DNA of 52,688 nt, taken from the NCBI RefSeq assembly GCF_030247655.1, contig NZ_JAOTRZ010000003.1, forward strand, positions 1 through 52,688, read 5' to 3'. Positions within the stretch are counted from its first letter, which is position 1, and each line of letters opens with the position of its first letter. The notes beneath the pieces were generated by a model. It was given only the letters and a program-made list of their open reading frames with translations. It made no database searches and was not told where the DNA came from. Both the position numbers and the translations under genes were made by a program. Source of the DNA: Trichlorobacter sp. GTDB taxonomy: Bacteria; Desulfobacterota; Desulfuromonadia; Geobacterales; Pseudopelobacteraceae. Shown here piece by piece: positions 36,108-45,831 of this stretch.

Positions 36108-37396
36108 TCCGGTGTCCCTTCTTCCTGATCTTTTTCCTGCTGTTCACGCTGTTTTTTCCGCAACAATTTCTCTGCCACCATGGCTGCTGAGGCCTCACGC
36201 TGCGCACGCAACAGCTCGCTGCCGGTGTGGGCTGTACTGGCACCCATACAGAAAAAAACTGCAGGATCGTGCTCCGAAGCACGGGCCACTGCTGCCCTGA
36301 AGCGGATCAACCCGACAGCCGTCTGTTGTTCATCCAGCCCCGGCAACAAGATAGCAAAACCGTCCCCACCGGTACGGGAAACAAGATCTTCAGCCCTGAA
36401 CCCCTCTTTCAGCAGACGGGCAGCCTTCATCAGGATCAGGTCACCTTGCTCCCTCCCCTGTTCATCATTGGTCAGCTGCAGATTATCAAGTGAGGCGATC
36501 ACCACACTGACCGGAAAACGTCGGCCACGGGAAAGACGTTCAAATTCAGTATCAAAGTAGGCCCGGTTATACAGACCGGTCATCGGATCATGCACCGTCA
36601 GATAGGCCAGCTGCTTCTCACGCTGGCGTCGCTCCGAGACATCATGCCCCACGCTCAGAATTTCAGCCTGACCCTTTTCGTCATAGGCAGGCGAATTATT
36701 CCAGGCCACCCAGATCCGACTACCATCCCAACAGATGGTTTCATGTTCCGAGGTACGGAACTGCTCAGGGTTGGCACCAATTTCCGCAATTAACTGCCGC
36801 AGGCTCTGCCCGGTACTTTCCACCTCCGGCACAATGGTACCCACCAGATGCCGACCCACCAATTCTTCAGGCAGAAAGCCAAAGAATTCACAGGTGTGGG
36901 AGTTGGCAAAGGTGATAATGCCGTCACTGGTCCAGCGCAGAATAAAGCTGCTGGAACGTTCCACCAGCTCACGGTAATTACGCTCTGAAAGCCGCATCCG
37001 CTCTTCAATCCGTACCCGGTCAGATACGTTGCGGGTCACCCCCTGAAAGCCTTTCAGGTCACCTACCTCATCGCGAATGGCAGCAACCGCTACCTCTGCA
37101 GAGACAAACCGGCCTGCCTTCGTAAGAATCATGATCTCCAGCAGCCGATGGCCAGTTTTTTTTCCTGTCTGTTCTTCAGCCACTCTGGCAGCCAGACGAC
37201 CCAGCACAAAATCACGGGAAGCCGGAGCAAGCAGTTCCGGGAGAGGCCGCCCCAACAGCTCTTCTGGGCTGTAGCCAAATTGCGTGGTGACCGCAGCATT
37301 AACGTAGCTGAAACAGAGCTCGCGGTCAGTCTGCCAGATCACATCCGGGCTGTTTTCAACAAGGTTTCGATAGAGGGAGCAGGGTTCGGAATGCAT
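36104..37396 (-). CDS. PAS-PAS protein with degenerate GGDEF domain
   Basis: About 430 residues from ATG 37396 (TGACATG junction with the V4R gene; the longer ORF lies inside that gene). Two PAS domains (about 5-120 and 130-255) precede a GGDEF domain (about 260-400). The signature is GGDGF, so the catalytic Glu is replaced by Gly, and the first metal Asp is a Ser (ASLDNLQ instead of DxDxFK). The inhibitory-site motif RxxD is kept as RAED just upstream. By analogy with other degenerate GGDEF proteins it probably binds cyclic di-GMP rather than making it. The C-terminal 30 residues are a highly charged Lys/Glu/Gln tail. Coupled to mtnP downstream. Confidence 0.88.
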   Translation of the reverse strand: MHSEPCSLYRNLVENSPDVIWQTDRELCFSYVNAAVTTQFGYSPEELLGRPLPELLAPASRDFVLGRLAARVAEEQTGKKTGHRLLEIMILTKAGRFVSAEVAVAAIRDEVGDLKGFQGVTRNVSDRVRIEERMRLSERNYRELVERSSSFILRWTSDGIITFANSHTCEFFGFLPEELVGRHLVGTIVPEVESTGQSLRQLIAEIGANPEQFRTSEHETICWDGSRIWVAWNNSPAYDEKGQAEILSVGHDVSERRQREKQLAYLTVHDPMTGLYNRAYFDTEFERLSRGRRFPVSVVIASLDNLQLTNDEQGREQGDLILMKAARLLKEGFRAEDLVSRTGGDGFAILLPGLDEQQTAVGLIRFRAAVARASEHDPAVFFCMGASTAHTGSELLRAQREASAAMVAEKLLRKKQREQQEKDQEEGTPE

Positions 37397-37397
37397 G

Positions 37398-37925
37398 TCA
37401 CACCTCGCAGGCGGTTGCCACAAAACGACAGGTTCGGGCACCACTGGCCCAACAATCCACCTCACGCACCACAAAGGGGCGTCCATTGTAACTCTCCAGC
37501 AGGGCAGCGATAAAACCTTCGTCATAGGTACAGATGGCACTGTCCTGACTCGGCAGGCCTGAGCAATCCAGATCTTCTGAAACCGTCACCACAAACCGGC
37601 CGTCAATCAGGCTTGCTTCTTCAATGGCCAGAATCCCGATCCCCATATCACGCAGAGCCTGGCCAAGCCGCTTAGTGAAGATATGCAGGTCAGCCACCGG
37701 CCCGATCAGTTGATCATAAAAATGTTTGCCGGAAAGGTAGCCAGCTTCATATAACATGCTGTCGGCCACAGTCGTGCCGTAATGTTTTTCCAACACCTCC
37801 CGCAGGGTAAACTGCATCAGACGATAGGTCTCAACCCGCATCAGCGGCCCCAGGCTTGGGCGGCCGACCTCAAGATTTCCCAGCAGCTCCCAACTAAAGG
37901 GATGCACGCACTCAGGATCAGTCAT
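37398..37925 (-). CDS. V4R-domain protein
   Basis: A 175-residue protein whose second half fits the V4R (4-vinyl reductase) ligand-binding domain: [31 protein letters not shown] (split at the Y-N; about 132-162) followed by RTCRF. V4R domains bind small hydrophobic or aromatic ligands or metals and occur in bacteriochlorophyll synthesis and in regulators. The N-terminal 90 residues are helical and resemble heme- or ligand-sensing adaptor regions. It is translated just ahead of the PAS/degenerate-GGDEF protein, so a joint sensor-effector role is likely. The ATG overlaps the rlmN stop by eight bases. Confidence 0.82.
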   Translation of the reverse strand: MTDPECVHPFSWELLGNLEVGRPSLGPLMRVETYRLMQFTLREVLEKHYGTTVADSMLYEAGYLSGKHFYDQLIGPVADLHIFTKRLGQALRDMGIGILAIEEASLIDGRFVVTVSEDLDCSGLPSQDSAICTYDEGFIAALLESYNGRPFVVREVDCWASGARTCRFVATACEV

Positions 37926-38973
37926 CGGATGACTCCAGAACTGGTTGACAATCCAGCTTTCCCTTCAGCTGACCGCAGGCAGCCGAAATATCACTGCCAC
38001 GGCTGTCACGGGTGATTACGGTAAAATGACGGTCCAGCAGATACTTGTGGAACGCGTCCAACGCGGCCCTGGTTGGTGGCCTGAAATCAGCCTTTTCATG
38101 GGGATTAAACGGAATAAGGTTGATTTTACAGGGGATATCAGACAAGAGCCGCACCAGCCGCTTGGCATCCTCCTGTGTGTCATTTAGCCCCCCCAGCAGG
38201 ACATATTCGATGGTAATCTTGCGCCGTCCCGGCAGGGGATAGTTTTTCAGGGCAGCCAGCAGCGTAGCGATTGGATAGGCCTTGTTGACCGGCATGATCC
38301 GGTCCCTTAGCTCGTCGGTGGTGGCATTTAAAGATACGGCCAGATTGACGGTTATTTCGCGCCCCAACCGTTCCAGTTCAGGCACCAGGCCGCAGGTAGA
38401 GACCGTCACCCGCCGGGAGGAGAGCTGCAACCCGTTGTCCTCTGCCATAATCTGCAAGGCCTGAATAACGTTATCCAGGTTGTGCAGCGGCTCACCCATC
38501 CCCATCATCACGATATTACGCACATCCACATCGCGCCGCACCGCCAGAATCTGATTCACGATCTCGGCAGTAGTCAGGTTGCGGGTCAGGTTGAAGGTGC
38601 CGGTCAGACAAAAGGCACACTGCATAGCACAGCCAGCCTGGGATGAAATGCAGAGGGTGTTGCGATCTTCATCAGGGATGATGACTGATTCCACCGCATT
38701 GCCGTCTTCAAGCATAAACAGATACTTGCGGGTACCGTCACTGCCCACCTCGATGGTTTCAGGCTCAAGACGACTGATGTAGGCAGTTTGCGCCAGCTCG
38801 GTACGCAGCGCCTTGGAGACATTGGTCATCTCATCAAAACTACTGGCATCATGCTGGTACAGCCATTTAAAAATCTGGGTTGCGCGATAGCGTTCTTTGC
38901 CCTGCCCCTGAAGGAACTGTTCCAGGGCAGGCAGAGTCAGGTTTTTGAGGTCAGTTCGGAGGGGATTGGGCAT
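37918..38973 (-). CDS. rlmN: 23S rRNA/tRNA adenine-C2 methyltransferase
   Basis: A 351-residue radical-SAM enzyme that methylates C2 of A2503 in 23S rRNA and A37 in some tRNAs. The iron-sulfur motif CAMQCAFC with the preceding QAG is near residue 112-119; [12 protein letters not shown] near 157; the catalytic Cys in the C-terminal region AACGQL (about 336). Start as in other members ([13 protein letters not shown]). A terminator of ndk separates it from ndk. Confidence 0.96.
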   Translation of the reverse strand: MPNPLRTDLKNLTLPALEQFLQGQGKERYRATQIFKWLYQHDASSFDEMTNVSKALRTELAQTAYISRLEPETIEVGSDGTRKYLFMLEDGNAVESVIIPDEDRNTLCISSQAGCAMQCAFCLTGTFNLTRNLTTAEIVNQILAVRRDVDVRNIVMMGMGEPLHNLDNVIQALQIMAEDNGLQLSSRRVTVSTCGLVPELERLGREITVNLAVSLNATTDELRDRIMPVNKAYPIATLLAALKNYPLPGRRKITIEYVLLGGLNDTQEDAKRLVRLLSDIPCKINLIPFNPHEKADFRPPTRAALDAFHKYLLDRHFTVITRDSRGSDISAACGQLKGKLDCQPVLESSDD

Positions 38974-38982
38974 AGGTTACAC

Positions 38983-39020
38983 AAAAAAGCGGCCCTGTCA
39001 CGTTGGTGAAAGGGCCGCTT
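38983..39020 (-). terminator. Terminator of ndk
   Basis: A perfect 10-bp stem (AAGCGGCCCT with AGGGCCGCTT, 14-base loop) followed on the minus strand by a T run. It begins nine bases past the ndk stop and just before rlmN, which therefore needs its own promoter or read-through. Confidence 0.85.
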
Positions 39021-39028
39021 CCGTTTGG

Positions 39029-39445
39029 CTAGCCCACCAGCTCGAAGCTGTTGAAGAAATACGGAATTTCAAAGGCTGCGGTCTCCGGTGCATCGGAACC
39101 GTGGGATGAGTTCTCTTCGATATTCTTTGCAAATTCCTTGCGGATGGTGCCGGGCTCTGCATTGGCAGGATTGGTGGCCCCCATCAGAGTCCGCCAGTCA
39201 GCAATGGCATTCTCTTTTTGGAGACAGAGCACGATCACCGGTGAACGGGACATGAAGCTGCAGAGGTCGTTGAAGAACGGACGCTCTTTGTGAACATAAT
39301 AAAATCCTTCTGCCTGGGCACGGGAAAGATGAATCTTCTTCATACCAACAATGGCAAAACCGGCTTCTTCAATCTTGGTGATGATCTTGCCTGACAGGCC
39401 CCGCTCAACAGCGTCCGGCTTGATGATGGCAAAGGTGCGTTCCAT
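39029..39445 (-). CDS. ndk: Nucleoside diphosphate kinase
   Basis: A 138-residue enzyme that balances nucleoside triphosphates. It begins [17 protein letters not shown] and has the catalytic His in NSSHGSDA (about residue 116). ATG 39445 is chosen; the ORF reaches 15 codons upstream. Promoter at 39487-39515 and terminator at 38983-39020 make it a single-gene unit. Confidence 0.97.
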   Translation of the reverse strand: MERTFAIIKPDAVERGLSGKIITKIEEAGFAIVGMKKIHLSRAQAEGFYYVHKERPFFNDLCSFMSRSPVIVLCLQKENAIADWRTLMGATNPANAEPGTIRKEFAKNIEENSSHGSDAPETAAFEIPYFFNSFELVG

Positions 39446-39486
39446 AACTTTCTCCTTCGTAATTATAAGTGTCAATGAAAGGATGC

Positions 39487-39515
39487 TCATAGCACGTGAC
39501 TGCGTGAAATGTCAA
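39487..39515 (-). promoter_or_regulatory. Sigma70-type promoter of ndk
   Basis: Minus strand: TTGACA (39515-39510), 17-base spacer, CTATGA (39492-39487), about 45 bases before the ndk ATG. The spacer contains CACGTG. Confidence 0.5.
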
Positions 39516-39640
39516 GCTGTTACGGGCTATCAGCATGATGCCGAGAAACGCAAAAACAGCCAGCCAGACTGGAGGCGATGCACTTTGTCAAAGCGTTAAA
39601 TTGTTGCCAATACAGCCTGTTACGTTCTATGCTGCTGACC

Positions 39641-41014
39641 ATGTCCAAACAGAAACCTGCCACACAAACAACCAGCTCACCCCGCCAAGCCGCCTACACG
39701 GCTTTGCAGCGGCTATCCGGTAGCGACCTGCATGCCGATGATCTGATTGATCAGGAGTTATCTCACAATCAGCTGCAGGGGCCTGATCGCGGCCTGTTTG
39801 CCGAGTTGGTCTTCGGCGTGCTACGCCGTCAGGGGACCCTTGACCACTACCTGAAACAGCTGGTGCAGCAACCCCTTGAACGGCTGGAACTGCCGGTCTT
39901 GCTGTTGTTACGCCTGGGGCTGTATCAACTGCGTTACCTTGACCGGGTACCCAGCCACGCTGCAGTGCATGCCACCGTAGAACTGACCAATGACATCCTG
40001 CCCCGTGCCAAGGGATTAATTAACGGGGTCCTGCGCAGCTACCTGCGCCAGCAGGAAACGCTTAAACTTCCCGATCCTGCCCTGCAACCAGCAGCCTGGT
40101 TATCTGCAGCCTATTCCGTACCTGACTGGCTGGCGGAACAATGGTTGCAACAGTTTCCACAAAATGAAGCAGCCGGACTTGCGGCGGCATCCACCGAAAT
40201 TCCGCCACTCACCCTGCGGGTCAACACCCTCAGGGCCACCCGCAGCGCCCTGGTGGAACGCTTACAGGCTGCAGAGTTTACCGCTGAGCCATGCCGGTTT
40301 GCGCCTGAAGGGATCCAGATCCTGCAGCGCTGCCAGATCACCAGCCTGCCTGGCTTTGATGAAGGCCTGTTTATGGTGCAGGATGAGGCATCACAGCTGG
40401 TAGCCCATCTGCTGGCGCCCCAAACCGGTGAACAGGTACTTGATATGTGCGCTGCACCGGGCGGTAAAGCCACCCATCTTGCTCAGCTGATGAACGGCCA
40501 GGGCTGCGTTACCGCAACAGACCTGAATGCCCGCCGTATCCGCCGTATCTGTGAGTCTGCAGAACGGCTCGGCTTAACAAATATTCAGGCCGTGGCCGGT
40601 GATGCCCTTGGCAACGACTATCTTGAAGGAATGCAGTTTGACCGGATTCTGCTGGATGCCCCCTGTTCCGGCCTGGGTGTCATCCGCCGCAACCCTGAGG
40701 CAAAGTGGCGGCTGACACCTGCCGAGATCAGCCGTTGTGCTGCCCGCCAGCGCCTGTTGATTAATGCAGCTGCCGCCCGGCTTAAACCGGGCGGCGTGCT
40801 GGTCTATGCCACCTGTTCTACAGCAGTGGAGGAAGATGAAGCGGTAATCAAGGATTTTCTTTCACGTAATCCCGAGTTTGTGGTAGAAAATGGCGCTCAG
40901 CTCTTTCCTGAGTGGGCAGATCTGTTTGACAACTCCGGCTATCTGCGTGCCTGGCCCCACCGCCACGGGACCGATGGTTTTTTTGCTGCACGACTGAAGA
41001 GGATTAACCGATGA
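39641..41014 (+). CDS. rsmB: 16S rRNA cytosine-C5 methyltransferase (C967)
   Basis: About 457 residues from ATG 39641; an in-frame ATG at 39578 would add 21 residues but its GGAGG is only two bases away. The N-terminal NusB-like RNA-binding domain (about 15-150; [20 protein letters not shown]) precedes the methyltransferase with [14 protein letters not shown] (SAM site), [18 protein letters not shown] (second Cys motif) and [12 protein letters not shown] (catalytic Cys). The product methylates C967 of 16S rRNA. Coupled to rpe by ATGA. Confidence 0.93.
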   Translation: MSKQKPATQTTSSPRQAAYTALQRLSGSDLHADDLIDQELSHNQLQGPDRGLFAELVFGVLRRQGTLDHYLKQLVQQPLERLELPVLLLLRLGLYQLRYLDRVPSHAAVHATVELTNDILPRAKGLINGVLRSYLRQQETLKLPDPALQPAAWLSAAYSVPDWLAEQWLQQFPQNEAAGLAAASTEIPPLTLRVNTLRATRSALVERLQAAEFTAEPCRFAPEGIQILQRCQITSLPGFDEGLFMVQDEASQLVAHLLAPQTGEQVLDMCAAPGGKATHLAQLMNGQGCVTATDLNARRIRRICESAERLGLTNIQAVAGDALGNDYLEGMQFDRILLDAPCSGLGVIRRNPEAKWRLTPAEISRCAARQRLLINAAAARLKPGGVLVYATCSTAVEEDEAVIKDFLSRNPEFVVENGAQLFPEWADLFDNSGYLRAWPHRHGTDGFFAARLKRINR

Positions 41015-41676
41015 AAAAGATAGCACCATCCATACTTTCTGCTGATTTTTCCCGTCTGGGGGATGAAGTCCGGGCTGTTGAGGCTGCCGGTGCTGATTAC
41101 ATCCATATTGATGTCATGGATGGTCGCTTTGTGCCCAACATCACCATCGGCCCGCTGGTGGTTGATGCCGTGCGGAAGGTTACCAGCCTGCCGCTGGATG
41201 TACACCTGATGATTGAAGAACCAGAACGGTATGTAGAGGATTTTGCCAAGGCCGGTGCCGACATCATTGTGGTACATGCCGAGGCCTGCCGCCACCTGCA
41301 CCGGGTGGTACAGCAGATTAAGGGACTGGGCAAGAAGGCCGGTGTCTCCCTGAACCCTGCTACACCGCTGAATGTACTGGACTATGTCCTTGAAGAGCTT
41401 GATCTGGTGCTGTTGATGACCGTCAACCCCGGTTTTGGCGGTCAATCGTTTATTGAGGCCTGTATCCCCAAAATTCAGGCGCTGCGTGGCATGCTGGATC
41501 GCCGTGGTTGTGAGGCAGAACTGGAGATCGACGGTGGCGCCAAGCCGTCCAATGTTGCACGGATCGCCCATGCCGGGGCTGATGTTCTGGTGGCCGGCAG
41601 CGCCGTATTCGGCAGTAATGATTATGCTGCCACTATTGCTGAAATGAAGCGCCTGATGCAGGAACCTCGCCTGTAA
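41011..41676 (+). CDS. rpe: Ribulose-phosphate 3-epimerase
   Basis: A 221-residue TIM barrel of the pentose phosphate pathway. It starts [17 protein letters not shown] and shows [19 protein letters not shown] (metal ligands, about 30-48), [13 protein letters not shown] and [14 protein letters not shown] (about 137-150). The order rsmB-rpe with an ATGA overlap is seen in other bacteria. The diguanylate cyclase gene follows 13 bases later. Confidence 0.97.
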   Translation: MKKIAPSILSADFSRLGDEVRAVEAAGADYIHIDVMDGRFVPNITIGPLVVDAVRKVTSLPLDVHLMIEEPERYVEDFAKAGADIIVVHAEACRHLHRVVQQIKGLGKKAGVSLNPATPLNVLDYVLEELDLVLLMTVNPGFGGQSFIEACIPKIQALRGMLDRRGCEAELEIDGGAKPSNVARIAHAGADVLVAGSAVFGSNDYAATIAEMKRLMQEPRL

Positions 41677-41689
41677 AAAAGGGAGTCTT

Positions 41690-42622
41690 ATGGCTGACAG
41701 TGTACTGATCATTGACGACTCTGAAGCTGTCCGGGAGAAGATCATCAAGACCCTGGAGTCTCGCGATCTTTTTTCCCGTTTCTATCAGGCTGAAGACGGC
41801 CTGGAGGGGTTCAAGAAACTGCTGGCATCGCCGGTGGATATTATCCTTTGTGACCTTGAAATGCCCCGCATGGATGGCTTCAAGTTCCTGGGGATGCTGA
41901 AGGGAAGGCCGGAAGTATCCGACACCCCGGTCATCATCCTTACCGGCAACGACGACCGCGAATTGAAGATTAAGGGACTTGAGCAGGGGGCCTGCGACTT
42001 TATCACCAAACCGTTTGATCCTGAGGAGCTGGTGGCCCGGATGCGGGTCCACCTCAAAATCAAACACCTGCAGGACGACCTCAAACGCTCCAATGAACTG
42101 CTGCTTGAGCTGTCCAACACCGACCACCTGACCGGCCTGTTCAACCGTCGTTTCCTGATGGAAGCGCTGGATAAAGAGGTACAACGGGCGCGGCGCAAGG
42201 ATGGTCAAGTTGCCCTGTTGCTACTGGATATTGATCACTTTAAACGGGTCAACGACACCCATGGCCATCTGCAGGGTGATGTGGTTCTGCAAAAGGTGGC
42301 GTTGCATATTCAGAAAGAGCTGCGCAGCTACGATATTGCAGCCCGTTACGGCGGTGAAGAGTTCGTAGCGGTATTGCCGGACACCTCCTTAAAGGAGGCC
42401 TTTAACGTGGCAGACCGGATCCGGCTTTCAGTACAGGGGATGCGTTTTGCCGGTTCCCTGGCCGATGAACGGGTCACGGTCAGCCTGGGAGTTGCCCTGT
42501 TTCCCTCCCCCTGCTTTGATGATATTGACGGCCTGCTACGGGCTTCCGACGAGGCACTCTATCAGGCCAAGGAACGGGGACGAAACCGGGTCATCATCAG
42601 CGACCCCGGCTGCAAGCAGTAA
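41690..42622 (+). CDS. Receiver-GGDEF diguanylate cyclase
   Basis: A 310-residue protein of the PleD/WspR kind. A receiver domain (residues 3-120) has IIDDSE, phospho-Asp in IILCDLEMPRMDG (about 54) and Lys in FITKPF; the GGDEF domain (about 140-305) has the intact active site GGEEF, metal Asp in LDIDHFKRVND, and the inhibitory RxxD motif RSYD. It should make cyclic di-GMP when phosphorylated and be held in check by product. This contrasts with the degenerate GGDEF at 36104. Kinase partner not adjacent. Confidence 0.95.
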   Translation: MADSVLIIDDSEAVREKIIKTLESRDLFSRFYQAEDGLEGFKKLLASPVDIILCDLEMPRMDGFKFLGMLKGRPEVSDTPVIILTGNDDRELKIKGLEQGACDFITKPFDPEELVARMRVHLKIKHLQDDLKRSNELLLELSNTDHLTGLFNRRFLMEALDKEVQRARRKDGQVALLLLDIDHFKRVNDTHGHLQGDVVLQKVALHIQKELRSYDIAARYGGEEFVAVLPDTSLKEAFNVADRIRLSVQGMRFAGSLADERVTVSLGVALFPSPCFDDIDGLLRASDEALYQAKERGRNRVIISDPGCKQ

Positions 42623-42657
42623 ACGATTCACCTACTCTATTTACAGGACACTCTACG

Positions 42658-44115
42658 ATGTCACTATTCAAGCGATCTTTTTTTCTCCTGCTCTCGGCGG
42701 CCCTGGCCGCCGTTTTTTTATCTCTGCCAGTCTTTGCGGCTGCAACACCGTATCAGATTACTGCTCCCCCCTTGGGAGAACGCTGGTTTTCCATCCTGAT
42801 CGATAATGAGCAGGTTGGCTTCTACCGCCAGCAGACCGCTGCCCTGCCGGAAGGTGGCTACCGGATTGAAGGGGATGGGTCTGTCAGGATGAAGGTGATG
42901 GGCTTTACCAAAGAATCCAGCTCCCGGGAGATCTATCAGATCGCGCCAAATCTTGCTTTAAGAACCGTAGAGGTTGAACAGACCATCAATGGCAGCAAAT
43001 CCCGTCTGAACGGCAAGATGGTTCCTGGTGGGCTGCAGATTAAACGGGAGGCCAACGGTAAAAGCAGCGTAAAAATCCTGAAGACCAAGTCAGAACTGTT
43101 TCCCGGACCGACCCTGAACCTGATGCCGCTTTTCAAAGGTACGGCAATGGGAAAAACCCTGCGGTTATTCAGTTTTGACCCTGAAGAACTGGCTATCAAA
43201 GAGGTTAAGATCATGGTACTGGGAGAAGAGAAGACGCCCGACGGCCAACCTGCGCTAAAGCTTCGTAACAACCTGTATCCATTTGTTGACAATGATATCT
43301 GGGTAGATCAGCTAGGCAATACCCTGCTGGAATCAGTACGGGACGGGCTGGTGATTACCAAGGCTGATCCGCCTGAAAAACTGGCCGCTTTTATCAGCGG
43401 CATGGTCCTTTCAAAAAAAGACCTGATCTATGATTTCAGCCAGGTACGGATCAGTCCGTCTCTCAAGCATGCTCCTGCAAAACTGGCTGGCCTATCCGTA
43501 GAGATCAGCGGTTACGGTGATCAGATCCCTGTGTTAAGTAACGGTTCACAACAGGTTGAGCGTCAGCAAGACAAGGTAGTCATTACTACCGGTAGCCTGC
43601 GCAAACCGGCTGAAGCAGTGCTCACGGTTGCAGAAGAAGCATACCTGCAGCCTGCCGAAGGGATTGAGTCCACGGCAGCAGAAATAATCAGTAAATCAAA
43701 AGAGTTGACGGCTAACTTAAAAACCGGTCAGGAACGGGTTCAGGCGCTGACAACCTGGACTGCCAACTGGCTTGAGGACAGTATTGAAGATGGCGGTAGC
43801 GCACTAGTGGCGCTTGGCAAAAAACGAGGCAATTGCCAGACACATGCCAAGTTGTACACCGCTCTGGCACGTGCTGCGGGCATCCCGACCCGTTTTGTCT
43901 CCGGTCTGGTCTCCCAGGACGGAACCGGCTTTCTCTACCACAGTTGGGCAGAAAGCCTGCTGGAGGGACGCTGGATAGCGGTTGACCCCACCTTTAATCA
44001 GGTTCCGGCTGATCCAACTCACCTGGCCTTTTTTGAAGGCAACCGGTTGACCGATCTATCGCCACTGGTGGGGGTAATTGGTAAAATCAAGGTAACCATA
44101 CTGGAAGAACGATAG
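42658..44115 (+). CDS. Exported transglutaminase-like protein
   Basis: A 485-residue protein with a signal peptide (to about residue 28; AVFLSLPVFAAA). The N-terminal 320 residues form a beta-rich domain seen in secreted transglutaminase-like proteins of proteobacteria. The C-terminal transglutaminase core has the catalytic triad: Cys in KRGNCQTHAKLYTALARAAGIP (about 393), His in YHSWAESLLEG (about 427) and Asp in WIAVDPTFNQ (about 442). Likely a periplasmic cysteine protease or amidase; target unknown. The 3' end faces the M16 gene with only seven bases between. Confidence 0.9.
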   Translation: MSLFKRSFFLLLSAALAAVFLSLPVFAAATPYQITAPPLGERWFSILIDNEQVGFYRQQTAALPEGGYRIEGDGSVRMKVMGFTKESSSREIYQIAPNLALRTVEVEQTINGSKSRLNGKMVPGGLQIKREANGKSSVKILKTKSELFPGPTLNLMPLFKGTAMGKTLRLFSFDPEELAIKEVKIMVLGEEKTPDGQPALKLRNNLYPFVDNDIWVDQLGNTLLESVRDGLVITKADPPEKLAAFISGMVLSKKDLIYDFSQVRISPSLKHAPAKLAGLSVEISGYGDQIPVLSNGSQQVERQQDKVVITTGSLRKPAEAVLTVAEEAYLQPAEGIESTAAEIISKSKELTANLKTGQERVQALTTWTANWLEDSIEDGGSALVALGKKRGNCQTHAKLYTALARAAGIPTRFVSGLVSQDGTGFLYHSWAESLLEGRWIAVDPTFNQVPADPTHLAFFEGNRLTDLSPLVGVIGKIKVTILEER

Positions 44116-44122
44116 CACTACC

Positions 44123-45400
44123 CTAAAACTGCAACAATTGTGCAATTTCCTGCTGATCAATACTCTCTATCGGCCCGATAACCCCTAGAAAACGGTTTTC
44201 GGGCCTAAACAGTTCTGCTGCCAGCCCTTGCAACTCTGCCGCAGAAACCTGCGCAACCAGCTGCTGGTCATCATCAATACTGCGGGACACCCCCATCAGC
44301 GTGCCCCAGCCAAACCGGATCCCCATCTCGCTGACCGAATCACGGCTGTAATCCAGATCTGCCAGATAAACGGTTCTGACTCGCTCCAGTTCCGCTTCCG
44401 GCACCGGAGACGCTGCCAGTAACCGTAACTCTTCCAGGGTTGCCTTCAACACGGTGGCCAGATTTTCAGGTGCGGTTGAGAGATCAATCGAAAGACAGCC
44501 GGTCTCATCATAACTGCCGATTGAGGCATCAACCGAATAGATCAGCCCCAGACGTTCACGTAACGCCAGGTGCAGCCGCGAGCATCCACCCCCTGCCAGA
44601 ATCCTGCGCAGCAGCTTCAGGGTGGTCAGCTCCGGCGCTGCACGGTGGCAGGAGCGGAATGCAAGCTGCATCGTAATCTGGCTATCAGAATCCCTGACAA
44701 ACCTGCAGCTTGGGCCAGCCCCCAGTGGCGTTACAACCGGTTGTATCGCCGGCACTTCTGCCCCTTGCCAGCTCCCCATAAAACGCTCTGTTGCCTCCAC
44801 AATCAGGCTGTGCTGCACAGGACCTGCTGCCACCACCACGGCATTGTTAGGACGATACCAGGTGGCAAGGTGCTGGTACAGATCCTGTTCCGTTATCCGG
44901 GCAATATCTTCCAGACTGCCCACCGTGGATTCCCCCAGCGGGTGATCAGGCCAGAGCATCCGCCCCACCACCAGATCAGGGCTGATTTCATCGCCATCCT
45001 GGCTGATATCCTCCAGCGCCTCTTCACCGATAATTCGACGCTCAAGCTCGATCCCCTCCAATCGGGGACGTAACAGCATGGAAGCCAGGATTTCAAGCCC
45101 TTGCGTTGCATAACGGGGGTGAATCCTGCCATAGTAACAGGTTGAGTCGGCATCGGTGGCAGCATTGATTCCACCCCCCAGCGACTCGAAAGCTGCCTCA
45201 ATCTCAAGTGAGCTGGCGTACTCGGCAGTCCCACGAAACAGCATATGCTCCAGAAAGTGCGACAGACCGGTTCTTCCGGCCGGATCGTTACGGCCACCCA
45301 CCTTCAGGTAGACCGCCACATCAGCGCTGTGCAGGTGCGGCAACTCCACCGTAACCACCCGCAGACCATTGGCCAGTGTTGTGCAACTGGGCCTTTTCAT
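44123..45400 (-). CDS. M16-family zinc peptidase
   Basis: A 425-residue processing-peptidase-like metalloprotease. The inverted zinc motif HFLEH (about residues 46-50) and the downstream Glu in IGEEALEDI (about 122-130) are present, so this is a catalytic subunit. Residues 230-420 form the second, inactive half typical of M16B enzymes. No signal peptide is evident. Overlaps the HIT-protein gene by ATGA. Confidence 0.94.
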   Translation of the reverse strand: MKRPSCTTLANGLRVVTVELPHLHSADVAVYLKVGGRNDPAGRTGLSHFLEHMLFRGTAEYASSLEIEAAFESLGGGINAATDADSTCYYGRIHPRYATQGLEILASMLLRPRLEGIELERRIIGEEALEDISQDGDEISPDLVVGRMLWPDHPLGESTVGSLEDIARITEQDLYQHLATWYRPNNAVVVAAGPVQHSLIVEATERFMGSWQGAEVPAIQPVVTPLGAGPSCRFVRDSDSQITMQLAFRSCHRAAPELTTLKLLRRILAGGGCSRLHLALRERLGLIYSVDASIGSYDETGCLSIDLSTAPENLATVLKATLEELRLLAASPVPEAELERVRTVYLADLDYSRDSVSEMGIRFGWGTLMGVSRSIDDDQQLVAQVSAAELQGLAAELFRPENRFLGVIGPIESIDQQEIAQLLQF

Positions 45401-45831
45401 CGTTTTTCCAGTGCTTGGCGGATCTGGTTACAGCGCTGGCGATACGCTTCTGAAGTAAGGATAGTTTCTACATGGGGTTCAGACCAGATCGGCCTTGGCC
45501 ACAACGATTCACTACTGAAGCGTGGCACCAGATGCCAATGGATATGGGGCACCATATTACCCAGCAGCTCATAGTTGATCTTGTCCGGCTTGAAAAGAGC
45601 AGCAAGGGCGGCTGCGGTTCTGGTCACCTCTTCCATCATCCCCTGACGGGTCTTGAGATCCAGATCAAACAGTTCGGTGCTATGCTGCTTGCTAAACAGC
45701 AGACAATAACCGGGGAAAAACTGATCACGGTTCAGGATCAGGTAACTGTATTCAAACTCCATAATTCTCAGTTCAACATCATCATCCCAACGGCTGCACA
45801 TCGGGCAGGCTGGTGTTTTTGTACAAATCAT
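45397..45831 (-). CDS. HIT-family nucleotide-binding protein
   Basis: About 144 residues from ATG 45831, which overlaps the kinase stop as ATGA; the longer ORF lies inside the kinase gene. The active-site motif HIHWHLVPRF (about 97-106) is the His-x-His-x-His of the HIT fold, and CPMC near the N-terminus probably binds zinc with a later His. HIT proteins hydrolyse or transfer nucleoside-phosphate bonds; the RFSSESLWPRPIW tail resembles the diadenosine tetraphosphate phosphorylase/hydrolase side of the family. Confidence 0.9.
   Translation of the reverse strand: MICTKTPACPMCSRWDDDVELRIMEFEYSYLILNRDQFFPGYCLLFSKQHSTELFDLDLKTRQGMMEEVTRTAAALAALFKPDKINYELLGNMVPHIHWHLVPRFSSESLWPRPIWSEPHVETILTSEAYRQRCNQIRQALEKR

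Noticed and set aside
39578-39640. Upstream start for rsmB
   Set aside because: The GGAGG is only two bases from that ATG, and the extra 21 residues (Cys/Leu-rich) do not resemble the family N-terminus; kept as a possible alternative only.
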